A stretch of DNA of 64,000 bases from Candidatus Jettenia sp. AMX2. GTDB taxonomy: Bacteria; Planctomycetota; Brocadiia; Brocadiales; Brocadiaceae. The position numbers and the translations under genes were made by a program. A model generated the notes under the pieces. That model saw only the letters and a list, made by a program, of their open reading frames with translations, was not told the DNA's origin and searched no databases. The stretch covers positions 1,240,001 through 1,304,000 of the forward strand of contig CP129469.1 of NCBI GenBank assembly GCA_030583665.1, read 5' to 3'. Shown here piece after piece: positions 9,071 to 16,690 of this stretch; positions within the stretch are counted from its first letter, which is position 1; the number at the start of each line of letters is the position of its first letter.

Positions 9071-9478
9071 ATGGTTCTTATGGAACTCTCAAAGATTATC
9101 ATAACAGAGACAAGTGATCATCAGATTATTGTCCTGAAAGAAAAGGAAGGCCTGCGCAGTTTCCCGATAGTTATTGGTCTTCACGAGGCATGGGCAATCG
9201 ACAGGGCAGTAAAAGGTATAACGACACCGCGTCCGTTAACACACGACTTGATTAATAATATAATCGAAGGTCTGGATGCAGGAATAGTAAAAATCATTAT
9301 CAGTGATTTGAGAAACAATACTTTTTATGCAAAAATTATATTACAGCAAAATAATGCCGCAATAGAAATCGATTCCAGACCGAGTGATGCGATTGCTCTC
9401 GCCATGTTGAATAATACTCCGATTTTTGTGGCTAAAAAGGTTCTGGAAGAAGTTTGTAAACCGGAATATAATCTTTAA
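9071..9478 (+). CDS. bifunctional nuclease domain protein (DUF151/BFN)
   Basis: The 135-residue protein spans one BFN domain. The signatures are LPIVIG-like FPIVIGLHEAWAI near residue 30 and the terminal IDSRPSDAIALAM motif. Family members show RNase/DNase activity or act in stress signalling, but function is poorly settled. The ATG at 9071 has GAGAGGG 7 bases upstream; the ATG at 9080 is a weaker choice. tRNA-Ser(UGA) begins three bases after the stop, so the two may share a transcript. Confidence 0.9.
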   Translation: MVLMELSKIIITETSDHQIIVLKEKEGLRSFPIVIGLHEAWAIDRAVKGITTPRPLTHDLINNIIEGLDAGIVKIIISDLRNNTFYAKIILQQNNAAIEIDSRPSDAIALAMLNNTPIFVAKKVLEEVCKPEYNL

Positions 9479-9481
9479 CCT

Positions 9482-9568
9482 GGAGGGATGGCCGAGTGGA
9501 TTAAGGCGGCAGTCTTGAAAACTGCTGGAGGTGAAAGCCTCCCGTGGGTTCGAATCCTACTCCCTCCG
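9482..9568 (+). tRNA. tRNA-Ser (anticodon TGA)
   Basis: The 87-base sequence folds as a class II tRNA with a long variable arm (GGAGGTGAAAGCCTCC). Acceptor arms GGAGGGA and TCCCTCC pair exactly. The anticodon loop CTTGAAA gives TGA. TTCGAATC is the T-loop. The CCA end is not encoded (GTA follows). Confidence 0.97.
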
Positions 9569-9772
9569 TATTTATTTTGGCTGTTGATGCATTGATTGAT
9601 ACGCTCTTTTGCGAATAAAAGATGTAAGATTCCGTGTTTGCGTCACAATGACGTTATAAAGCGCAGATGTTCCCATGAAACGCTGCAATAGCGACAGTAA
9701 ATGGCCGCGGGCATTCTCAAATTTATAGTCAGACGTCCGTGGTTATTTTATTTCATATCTTGATACAATCAG

Positions 9773-9865
9773 GGAGAGGTGGCTGAGCGGCTGAAAGCGA
9801 CGGTTTGCTAAACCGTTGTAGGGACAAAATCCCTACCCCGGGTTCGAATCCCGGCCTCTCCGCCA
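9773..9865 (+). tRNA. tRNA-Ser (anticodon GCT)
   Basis: Class II tRNA with a variable arm (TAGGGACAAAATCCCTA). Acceptor arms GGAGAGG (9773-9779) and CCTCTCC (9855-9861) pair exactly. The loop TTGCTAA gives anticodon GCT. Unlike the neighbouring tRNA-Ser, CCA is encoded (9863-9865). The accessory island starts directly behind it, as is common for tRNA genes used as integration sites. Confidence 0.97.
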
Positions 9866-10242
9866 TTATAGTTGTTTAATGGCAAGCACTTACGACTTTT
9901 GACCCCCCTTAAAAACTGTCACCAAACCGACACCAATGAGTATTTTACACAGTGTGGAATATTTATCGCCCATAAGTTCATTGTATAGCTTCCTCTTCCA
10001 ACATGGGCGGCAATTACAATCGGAGCGGAGGAAATTGTTGAATCCCAGGAACGCCATACATAATTATTGACTTTATTTTAAAAACAGTTAAGATGTGGAC
10101 GTATCCCCGGGGTCGCTCGCATGGTAGTCTCAGGAGTGCCACATCATATCACTCAACCTTGTAAATGTTCTTGAGCGAGTACTACACAGGCACAAACCTG
10201 GCCAAAAGGTGCCTTAAAAATAGGAATCTCCATAATTAAAGT
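9866..10242. other. non-coding, possibly decayed DNA at the island edge
   Basis: No intact gene. In one plus frame between about 10185 and 10240 there are short, weak resemblances to the region preceding the LRHSF box of integron integrases (for example GALKIGIS). This suggests the integrase remnant extends further upstream than can be shown. Confidence 0.35.
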
Positions 10243-10435
10243 ATGGTGCCCCCCAGAATTACAACATGTCGTACATTACGGCATTCTTTTGTGACGTATC
10301 TTTTGGAAGCCGGCTATGATATTCGAACGGTTCAGGAACTTCTTAGCCACAAAGACGTCAGCACGACGATGATCTTACACCCATGTCTTAAACAAAGGAA
10401 GTCATGGTGTCCGAAGCCCGGTCGATGGGTTATAG
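10243..10435 (+). pseudogene. 3' remnant of an integron-type tyrosine recombinase (intI-like)
   Basis: The frame reads [18 protein letters not shown], then [19 protein letters not shown], the C-terminal catalytic part of integron integrases. After TTMI the frame breaks. Dropping one T near 10374 restores YTHVLNKG and GVRSPVDGL followed by TAG at 10433-10435, the normal end of this protein. The lost codon is exactly the catalytic tyrosine. In addition, the usual His of the HxLRH box is Arg here (CRTLRH). The N-terminal two thirds is absent or unrecognisable. It reads in the same direction as the cassettes downstream, as in the inverted integrons reported from spirochaetes and planctomycetes. 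Confidence 0.82.
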
Positions 10436-10443
10436 GACGTATT

Positions 10444-10590
10444 ATACAGTCTGTATAAACCGGAATAGGCAATTTAGAGATAATCTTCAAATACTTGATG
10501 CAAAATAAGTTACAATAAACGAAAAGAAGACACGGCAACTTCTTATCCATACCGAAACAGTCTGTGTTTGCCGTTTTATACAGACTGTAT
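10444..10590. promoter_or_regulatory. three ACAG-N-CTGT dyads before the first cassette
   Basis: Perfect 13-base palindromes ATACAGTCTGTAT (10444-10456) and ATACAGACTGTAT (10578-10590), with an imperfect third copy AAACAGTCTGTGTTT (10555-10569) between them. They lie between the integrase remnant and the first cassette boundary, where attI and a cassette promoter would be expected. They could be operator sites or part of an attI-like region. Confidence 0.55.
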
Positions 10591-10597
10591 GATCATT

Positions 10598-10604
10598 GTT
10601 GGGC
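10598..10604 (+). other. integron core site GTTGGGC, left boundary of cassette 1
   Basis: GTTGGGC fits the GTTRRRY recombination consensus, and it is the exact reverse complement of the inverse core GCCCAAC of the attC at the end of the same cassette (12363-12369). This is the relationship expected when a circular cassette is inserted between G10598 and T10599. Confidence 0.75.
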
Positions 10605-10625
10605 ACCATTATCACGGGAGATAGA

Positions 10626-12425
10626 ATGAAAACACAAAAGCTCTCGCTTCGTAAAATCATGTCGTACCTGAACAACCCTGACGAGGACGGGGGCTTCTGG
10701 CTGCCAAACATCCAACGCCCCTTTGTCTGGTCGGAGGAGCAAATATGTCGACTGTTCGATTCCATTCTCCGGCAATACCCCATCAGCACACTGTTAATCT
10801 GGAAAACGAAAATGGGGGTCCGCCGGAGGAAGTTCATAGACAACTACAAGGAGGAGCACCGGCACAAACTCAGCATGTTCAAGGTACCCGACGACGACAA
10901 GAAGAAGTGTCTGGTGCTGGACGGGCAACAACGGCTTCAGAGCCTCTTCATCGGGCTGCGCGGCAGTTACGACGGCAAGGAACTTTACCTCGGCATCCTC
11001 AGCGGCGAACTCGCGGCCCCGGATGACATACGGTACAAGTTCAAGTTCCTCGATCCCCAGTCGGCGGTCTTCCCCCACATCAGATTCAAAGACATCGTGT
11101 TCAGCGACGAGAAGCCGCGGGTCATCGCCGACGGCATTGCGGCCAAGGCGGGTCGGGCGATGACGACGGCCGAGGCTGACAAGATCAAGGATCACGTTGA
11201 CCTTATTCGGGAGACGTTCTTTAACGAGTCCGGCATCGGCTATCAGGAACTCGACAGCATTGACCAGGCAAACCTATACAAGGAGGACGACGTTGTCGAA
11301 ATCTTCATCCGGGCCAACTCCGGCGGCACACGCCTGGGCAAGTCCGACCTGCTGTTCTCTCTGCTGACCTCCGCATGGGAAGAGGCCGATGACAAGATGG
11401 AAATCCTGCTGGACGAACTGAACATGCAGGGCTTCGCGTTTACCCGCGACTTCATTCTGAAGACATGCCTGACCCTGCTGGACCAAGGCGCGCGTTACGA
11501 GGTCGAAAAGTTCCGCAAAGCCGGAGTCAGGGACAACATCGAAAGCGAGTGGGAGAAGATCACGACCGCTATCAAAGACGTAGCCGATTTCGTGCGGGGC
11601 AGCACCTTCATCAGATGCGACAAGGCGTTACCCTCTTACTTGGTTCTGATTCCGCTGGTCTATCTGCGCTACCACTTCCCGGCGGCATGGGGCACGAAGA
11701 AGGACGTGGAACTCTACCTGTTGCGATCTCTCCTGGCGGGCGCCTTCGGTGGCACGCCCGACCAACTGATTGACGACCTCGTGACGAAACTGAAGGACCA
11801 GAAGGTGTTTGACCTGAACGAGATTTTCGGCGTGATTCGCACCGCCGGTCGCAGCCTGGAACTTACTGAGGATCGTTTCTGGGCCATCGGGTACAACAGC
11901 GAGAGCATTCACCTGCTGTTCAACCTCTGGTATCGGGACTTCAACTACACGCCAGCCTTTGCCGGGAACCTGCCGCAGATTGACCACGTATTCCCGCAGA
12001 GCCTTCTCAAGAAGGTGAAGGCACCGAACCCGAACACTGGAAAGATGAACGTCATGAAGTACCGGGAGGGCGACAGGAACCAGCTCGCTAACTGCATGTT
12101 GCTGACGGCGACCGAGAACGGGGCTGGCGGCAAGAGCGACACCCCGCCGGTAGAATGGTTCGCCGACAAGGACTCCGCCTATCTGGAGCGCCACTTGATC
12201 CCGCCCGATCCGGCATTGTGGAATCTAGATCGCTTCGAGGATTTCATTGCCGAACGCAAAAAACTCATCAAGGCGAAGTTCACCTACCTGTTAACAGTCC
12301 CGGTGCACCTTGGCCACGGAACGCAGGCTACGAATTCAATTGATTCCGGTTCTGCAAATAGTGCCCAACAACCGGTTGCAGCGGACGGCGTTCCGCCGCT
12401 GCTGAACCGGGGCGTTATGTTGTAA
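10626..12425 (+). CDS. DUF262/HNH (GmrSD-like) defence-type protein in an integron cassette
   Basis: The start at 10626 is chosen because CGGGAG precedes it. The 599-residue protein has an N-terminal DUF262 domain: NIQRPFVW near residue 30 and LVLDGQQR near 90, the ParB-like DGQQR nucleotide motif. A C-terminal HNH-type nuclease region follows: QIDHVFPQS, then NQLANC and ATENGAGGKSDTPPVEWF. This order matches GmrSD-type modification-dependent restriction proteins and relatives; the target is unknown. The DNA is visibly richer in G and C than its neighbours, showing transfer. The last 20 or so codons are the attC site itself, so the reading frame runs through the recombination hairpin to a TAA just behind it. 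Confidence 0.85.
   Translation: MKTQKLSLRKIMSYLNNPDEDGGFWLPNIQRPFVWSEEQICRLFDSILRQYPISTLLIWKTKMGVRRRKFIDNYKEEHRHKLSMFKVPDDDKKKCLVLDGQQRLQSLFIGLRGSYDGKELYLGILSGELAAPDDIRYKFKFLDPQSAVFPHIRFKDIVFSDEKPRVIADGIAAKAGRAMTTAEADKIKDHVDLIRETFFNESGIGYQELDSIDQANLYKEDDVVEIFIRANSGGTRLGKSDLLFSLLTSAWEEADDKMEILLDELNMQGFAFTRDFILKTCLTLLDQGARYEVEKFRKAGVRDNIESEWEKITTAIKDVADFVRGSTFIRCDKALPSYLVLIPLVYLRYHFPAAWGTKKDVELYLLRSLLAGAFGGTPDQLIDDLVTKLKDQKVFDLNEIFGVIRTAGRSLELTEDRFWAIGYNSESIHLLFNLWYRDFNYTPAFAGNLPQIDHVFPQSLLKKVKAPNPNTGKMNVMKYREGDRNQLANCMLLTATENGAGGKSDTPPVEWFADKDSAYLERHLIPPDPALWNLDRFEDFIAERKKLIKAKFTYLLTVPVHLGHGTQATNSIDSGSANSAQQPVAADGVPPLLNRGVML
12363..12420 (+). other. attC-like recombination site 1 (58 bp)
   Basis: The inverse core GCCCAAC (12363-12369) and core GTTATGT (12414-12420) bound an imperfect hairpin: CCGGTT (12372-12377) pairs with AACCGG (12405-12410), and CAGCGG (12379-12384) with CCGCTG (12396-12401). 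One unpaired G on one side faces three bases on the other. These are the features of an integron attC (59-base element) on its folded strand. GTTATGT departs from GTTRRRY at one base, as GTTAT-type attC sites commonly do. Confidence 0.8.
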
Positions 12426-12440
12426 TAATAAAGTCCTAAT

Positions 12441-13245
12441 ATGAACAAAACACCCGAACAAACAGCGAGAGACAATATCGACAAAATGCTTGAGCGCTCC
12501 GGCTGGGTGGTTGTTGATAAAACCGCCATCAACTGGGGACTTGGGCCGGGACTTGCGGTTCGTGAATATCAGACCGATGCAGGGCCTGCGAATTATGGAC
12601 CGCAAACCTATCGGTGTGATAGAAGCCAAAAAAGAAACCGAAGGACATCGCCTGAGCGTTTAAGAACCTCAGGCGGAGTATTATGCTAAGAGCAAGCTGA
12701 AATGGTTCGCAGACAGTGAACCTCTTCCCTTTGTGTATGAAAGCACCGGCATATTAACCCGGTTTACGGATATGAGAGACCCCACTCCCCGAGCCCGTCC
12801 GGTCTTTTCATTTCATCGTCCAGACGCATTAAGAGAGAGTATTCAGCATAAAGGCAGCCTGCGGGAGCGCCTGCAACAGTTGCCGGGTTTGCCCGTTGAA
12901 AACCTGCGGGATTGCCAGATCAGGGCAATTAACAATCTTGAAAAATCCTTCAGGGAAAACAGGCCCCGTGCGCTGGTTCAAATGGCCACCGGCAGCGGCA
13001 AAACATTCACGGCCATCACCTCTGTTTATCGTCTGCTCAAATACGCGGATGCCAAACGGGTTCTGTTTCTGGTGGATACCAAAAATCTGGGAGAACAGGC
13101 TGAACAAGAGTTCATGGGATATCTGCCGAATGACGATAACCGCAAATTTACCGAGCTGTATAACGTCCGGCGGCTGAACTCAAAATATGTGCCTCCGGAC
13201 AGCCAGGTCTGCATCAGCACCATCCAGCGGATGTATTCCGGACAA
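12441..13245 (+). pseudogene. hsdR: type I restriction enzyme R subunit, broken and truncated
   Basis: The N-terminus is intact: NKTPEQTARDNIDKMLERSG. A frameshift occurs near 12590, after which the other frame reads MDRKPIGVIEAKKETEGH, part of the conserved nuclease region. An in-frame TAA at 12661-12663 follows, then homology resumes with EPQAEYYAKSKLKWFADSE and the helicase Walker A MATGSGKTFTAI, then CISTIQRMYS. Homology stops near 13245, before the DEAD box, at a dispersed repeat. About 270 of the usual 800 or more residues remain. It begins 27 bases behind the attC core and so is the first gene of cassette 2. Confidence 0.85.
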
Positions 13246-13289
13246 ACCCACTCGTATATCGTTCTACAAATATGTTTACATATATTATT

Positions 13290-13369
13290 GTCATTGCGAG
13301 CGACAGCGAAGCAATCTTAAGGCTTTATAGAACAAGAGTTTGCTTCGTCGTTCCACTCCTCGCAATGAC
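13290..13369. repeat. inverted GTCATTGCGAG element replacing the hsdR 3' part
   Basis: GTCATTGCGAGCGACAGCGA and AGCAATC at 13290-13316 are mirrored by the complement of 13339-13369. The arms are related to the 30-bp repeats at 6041 and 19579. It lies at the point where hsdR homology ends. Confidence 0.7.
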
Positions 13370-13444
13370 ATTCGCTTTTGCATAGGTTTTTATGAAACGT
13401 TGTACTAGCTCAAAACAAAAATATTATTCAACCGAAGGAAAAAA

Positions 13445-14929
13445 ATGAACGACACGTCAAGCATTGTTTCAAGAGTATGGAGTTTCTGTCACACCCTGCG
13501 GGATGACGGTGTAAGTTACGGTGATTATCTGGAGCAACTCACCTACCTGCTGTTTCTCAAAATGGCCGATGAATACAGCAAAATCTATAAAAAGGATGTC
13601 GGTATCCCGAAGGAATACAACTGGGACAGTCTGAAAACCAGAAAAGGCGCGGACCTCGAATCCCATTACATCACCCTGCTCAGGACGCTGGGGCAGCAGA
13701 AAGGCATGATTGGGCAGATTTTTGTTAAGTCCCAGAACCAGATTCAGGACCCGGCCAAGCTGTATAAAATCATTCATATGATCGATGCGGAAAACTGGGT
13801 CATGATGGGTGCGGATGTCAAGGGGGATATCTACGAGGGGCTATTGGAAAAAAATGCCGAGGACGTGAAAAGCGGTGCAGGGCAGTATTTTACCCCCAGG
13901 TCGCTGATCCGGGCCATGGTGGAATGTGTTCGTCCAGAACCCTTAAAGACCATTGCCGACCCTGCCTGCGGCACCGGAGGGTTTTTTCTGGCGGCCTATG
14001 ATTTTTTAGTCAGAGAGTACAGCCTTGATAAAGAGCAGAAAAAGTTTTTGAAGAATCAGACCTTTTTCGGCAATGAGATCGTGGCCAACACCCGCCGTCT
14101 GGTATTGATGAACTGTTTTTTACATAATATCGGGGAGATTACCGGTGAATCCACCATTTCACCAAATGATGCCCTGATAGCCGAAGCCGGTGACCGGTAC
14201 GACTATGTCCTGACCAATCCGCCGTTTGGCAAAAAAAGCAGCATCACCATAACCAACGGCGAGGGCAAACAGGAAAAAGAGGATCTGCGTTACAACCGGC
14301 AGGATTTCTGGGCAACCACCTCCAACAAGCAGCTCAATTTTGTGCAGCATGTCCGTACCATGCTTAAAACCTCCGGCCAGGCGGCCGTGGTGGTTCCGGA
14401 CAATGTGCTGTTTGAGGGGGGAGCAGGTGAAACGGTTAGGCGAAAGCTCCTTGACAATACCGACCTGCACACCATTCTGAGGCTTCCTACCGGAATATTT
14501 TACGCCCAGGGGGTTAAGGCCAATGTGATCTTTTTTGATAATAAACCCGCGGCCAAAAATCCCTGGACCCGGGAGGTCTGGTTCTATGATTTCAGAACCA
14601 ACATCCATTTCACCAAAAAGAAAAACCTGATGGCATACGACGATCTGAAGGATTTCATTGCCTGCTACAATCCGAAAAACCGGCACACGCGTCAAGAAAC
14701 CTGGTCTGAAGACAATCCCGAAGGCCGGTGGCGCAAATTCACCTATGACGAGATTGTTGCCCGTGACAAAACCAGTTTAGATATCTTCTGGATCAGGGAT
14801 GAGAGTTTGGCCGATCTGGACAACCTGCCAGATCCGGATGTGCTGGCCGAGGCCGAGGAGATCATTGAAAATCTTGAGGCCGGTGTCCAGAGTTTCAGGC
14901 AGATCATGGAATCGATCAATGGACGATAA
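13445..14929 (+). CDS. hsdM: type I restriction-modification methyltransferase subunit
   Basis: The 494-residue N6-adenine DNA methyltransferase starts at an ATG preceded by GAAGGA. It has the N-terminal helical domain (SFCHTLRDDGVSYGDYLEQL), the SAM motif ADPACGTGGFFLAAYDF and the catalytic NPPFGKK. Length is normal and no breaks are seen. It needs an HsdS specificity subunit, but none follows: the stop is 7 bases before attC site 2. With hsdR broken and hsdS missing it cannot restrict DNA by itself; it could still methylate if a specificity subunit is supplied from elsewhere. Confidence 0.94.
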   Translation: MNDTSSIVSRVWSFCHTLRDDGVSYGDYLEQLTYLLFLKMADEYSKIYKKDVGIPKEYNWDSLKTRKGADLESHYITLLRTLGQQKGMIGQIFVKSQNQIQDPAKLYKIIHMIDAENWVMMGADVKGDIYEGLLEKNAEDVKSGAGQYFTPRSLIRAMVECVRPEPLKTIADPACGTGGFFLAAYDFLVREYSLDKEQKKFLKNQTFFGNEIVANTRRLVLMNCFLHNIGEITGESTISPNDALIAEAGDRYDYVLTNPPFGKKSSITITNGEGKQEKEDLRYNRQDFWATTSNKQLNFVQHVRTMLKTSGQAAVVVPDNVLFEGGAGETVRRKLLDNTDLHTILRLPTGIFYAQGVKANVIFFDNKPAAKNPWTREVWFYDFRTNIHFTKKKNLMAYDDLKDFIACYNPKNRHTRQETWSEDNPEGRWRKFTYDEIVARDKTSLDIFWIRDESLADLDNLPDPDVLAEAEEIIENLEAGVQSFRQIMESINGR

Positions 14930-14936
14930 CGCGTCC

Positions 14937-14996
14937 ACGTAACAAGACTAATTCATCTGACGCAAAAAACTGCGCGGCTGATTAGCGTTGTTATGC
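14937..14996 (+). other. attC-like recombination site 2 (60 bp)
   Basis: The inverse core ACGTAAC (14937-14943) and core GTTATGC (14990-14996) bound an imperfect hairpin: TAACAA (14940-14945) pairs with TTGTTA (14988-14993), and CTAAT (14948-14952) with ATTAG (14981-14985). The inverse core expected from the start of cassette 2 (core GTTATGT) is ACATAAC, so six of seven bases agree. It lies immediately behind hsdM. Confidence 0.75.
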
Positions 14997-15424
14997 GCCT
15001 CGTGCTCTGTAACTGCAACGTCCTTAAAGGCTGAATTATGAAAAAATACGATTTACAAAAATATGTTACACACACATACCGCACCGCACACATCAATAAT
15101 GAAACCTTTTTTTACGGCACACTACAAAAATACATCATAAAAAAATGAAAATGCAAAAGCGGAGTGGTAAGTTTTCAATTATTTTTCTACCCTATTAAAA
15201 ACAGGGTATGGGGGATAGGGTATGGGATATTGGTGCCAGTTGTATTTGTTAATAAAAGAGGAAAAATAATGGAATGAGGCATTAAAACAGGAAATGTTAA
15301 TACAGATTTAAAAAAAGTATTATCCGAGATTATGAAAATTATCGTAAAGTATGAATGCTGAATTCTTATTAATTTTATAGATAAAATCCGGATGGTTACG
15401 TGGTTAAAATATGAGTTAATTAGA
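14997..15424. other. island DNA without a supported gene
   Basis: AT-rich sequence behind attC site 2. A 36-codon frame starting MKKYDLQKYVTHTYR near 15038 has no recognisable relative and is not called. GTTATGC at the attC would start a third cassette, but no matching GCATAAC inverse core is seen here. Confidence 0.5.
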
Positions 15425-15825
15425 ATGAAACCATTTCATACCATTGCTGTTCCACATAAGGATATCATGGACGGCATTGTTTTTGCTAATGACCTCTGGG
15501 AGGTATAAAGGTTGCAGAATTTTCCGGACGGATAGTGCCAGAAAAGAATCTTTGAGGAAATTACTTCTCGATAACAAGCCAGCCATTATCCTGATGCCTG
15601 ATGGATGAGGTTCTGGAGTATGTGACAAAGGCCGCAGGGGTAAGGGTGGAGGCAAGCCACCTTGCTGCCCAAACCATCGCTTTTATGCAGGAGTTAACAG
15701 AAACAGCAAGCGCATGGGAAAAGGTGTGTCTTGTTATAACCTTACCGTCAAGTATTATCGAACATTATGATGAAGGCGCAGAGAAACTCTACCAACAATT
15801 TTTCAAAAGGAGAGATAAGTTTTAG
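15425..15825 (+). pseudogene. DUF499 family ATPase, internally deleted and frameshifted remnant
   Basis: An N-terminal piece (15425-15508) reads MKPFHTIAVPHKDIMDG and FANDLWEV, the start of DUF499 proteins. It then jumps to a Walker B region: KESLRKLLLDNKPAIILM, DEVLEYVTKAAG, then SHLAAQTIAFMQELTE and LPSSIIEHYDEGAEK. The stretch with Walker A is missing. Within the Walker B region CCTGATG is duplicated in tandem (15590-15596 and 15597-15603), shifting the frame. Removing one copy gives ILMDEVLEY. DUF499 proteins are large ATPases found in defence islands beside DUF1156 methylases. Confidence 0.75.
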
Positions 15826-15973
15826 TGCCCGGATACAGAATTATATCACAAGATAAACGATAAAATTATTCTTGACTCATGAGATTTTTCTCTATATAAT
15901 ATATTCATTATTGATGTTGTTATTGCAAAGAGCATATGGTAATAGTAGGAAACATAGTTGATATTCAGCTGTA

Positions 15974-16004
15974 TTACAAATTGTTATTCTATACGTGGTA
16001 TAAT
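15974..16004 (+). promoter_or_regulatory. probable cspA promoter
   Basis: TATAAT at 15999-16004 with TTACAA at 15974-15979 (19-base spacer, rather long). The start codon is about 78 bases downstream, leaving a leader typical for cold-shock genes. Confidence 0.5.
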
Positions 16005-16043
16005 AAAAAGGCTACAATAGTTGTAACTATTGTGGCCTTTTTT
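16005..16043 (+). terminator. strong hairpin with T-run in the cspA leader
   Basis: AAAAAGGCTACAATAGTT (16005-16022) pairs with 16025-16042 over about 18 positions including one G-T pair, ending in a T-run. It may terminate upstream transcripts. It also lies just behind the promoter-like TATAAT, so it may instead form the 5' end of the cspA mRNA. Confidence 0.7.
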
Positions 16044-16081
16044 GTTTTTTAATTTTTTTGTATTGAAGGGGGGTGATTAAA

Positions 16082-16282
16082 ATGGCGCATGGGACAGTAA
16101 AGTGGTTTAACGATAAGAAAGGTTTCGGGTTTATTACTCAGGATAACGGAACCGATGTCTTTGTACACCAGACCGAGATCCAGAGCAATGGATTCAGGAC
16201 ACTGGCCGAAGGTGACAAAGTGGACTTTGAAGTTATTAAAGACCATAAAGGTTACAAGGCATCAAAGGTTGTTAAATTATAA
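16082..16282 (+). CDS. cspA: cold-shock domain protein
   Basis: The 66-residue protein is a single cold-shock domain with RNP1 KGFGFIT and RNP2-like DVFVHQTEI. It binds single-stranded RNA and DNA and acts as an RNA chaperone. The ATG at 16082 follows GGGGGGTG by 6 bases; a GTG at 16073 would fall within the ribosome site. A terminator follows at 16392. Confidence 0.95.
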   Translation: MAHGTVKWFNDKKGFGFITQDNGTDVFVHQTEIQSNGFRTLAEGDKVDFEVIKDHKGYKASKVVKL

Positions 16283-16391
16283 ATGTATGTAACAGCGTAC
16301 TCTTATTTTAACGTAGAACCAACTAAACAGTTATAGTATATAGAAGAATACAGAGTAACCGGCACACTATATTTAAGTATAACAACAAGAT

Positions 16392-16430
16392 AAAAACCCC
16401 AATATTTACAAAAGAATATTGGGGTTTTTT
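16392..16430 (+). terminator. rho-independent terminator of cspA
   Basis: CCCCAATATT (16397-16406) pairs with AATATTGGGG (16415-16424), followed by TTTTTT (16425-16430). The A-run before it makes it bidirectional. Confidence 0.9.
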
Positions 16431-16690
16431 ATATCCATGTCCGGGGATTTCAAAACAAAGGTTCTATGCACGTCGCATTCCTTCGGTGTCATTCAGAACA
16501 GGCCCTTGGAATGGCAACAAAGTCATTCTGCGCGAAGCGGGGAATCTCTGTCTTGAAATTCAGCAAAGGGCATGCGTCTTCCTATTCTATTGCATGCCTG
16601 ATTGAGATAAATTAAAATAAATACAAAAAGGTTTTTTGTACCAGGATATGATAGTTATTTGTGGAAAATTATTCATGGGGAATTTTCAGG
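16431..16690. other. intergenic DNA with a dispersed repeat
   Basis: A sequence of the common GTCATTCTGCGCGAAGCG type lies at about 16522-16550. No gene is seen. Confidence 0.5.

Larger units (their letters stand above)
15826..16081. other. leader and promoter region of the cold-shock gene
   Basis: AT-rich DNA after the DUF499 remnant. It contains a TATAAT and a strong hairpin described separately. Nothing else is seen. Confidence 0.6.

Noticed and set aside
10487-10843. 118-codon minus-strand frame crossing the cassette 1 boundary
   Set aside because: It has no family resemblance and spans both the dyad region and the start of the DUF262 gene.
11628-12194. 188-codon minus-strand frame in the GC-rich DUF262 gene
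   Set aside because: Long antisense frames are expected in GC-rich coding DNA; the plus strand carries the real motifs.
14159-14695. 178-codon minus-strand frame opposite hsdM
   Set aside because: Antisense to methyltransferase motifs, with no independent support.
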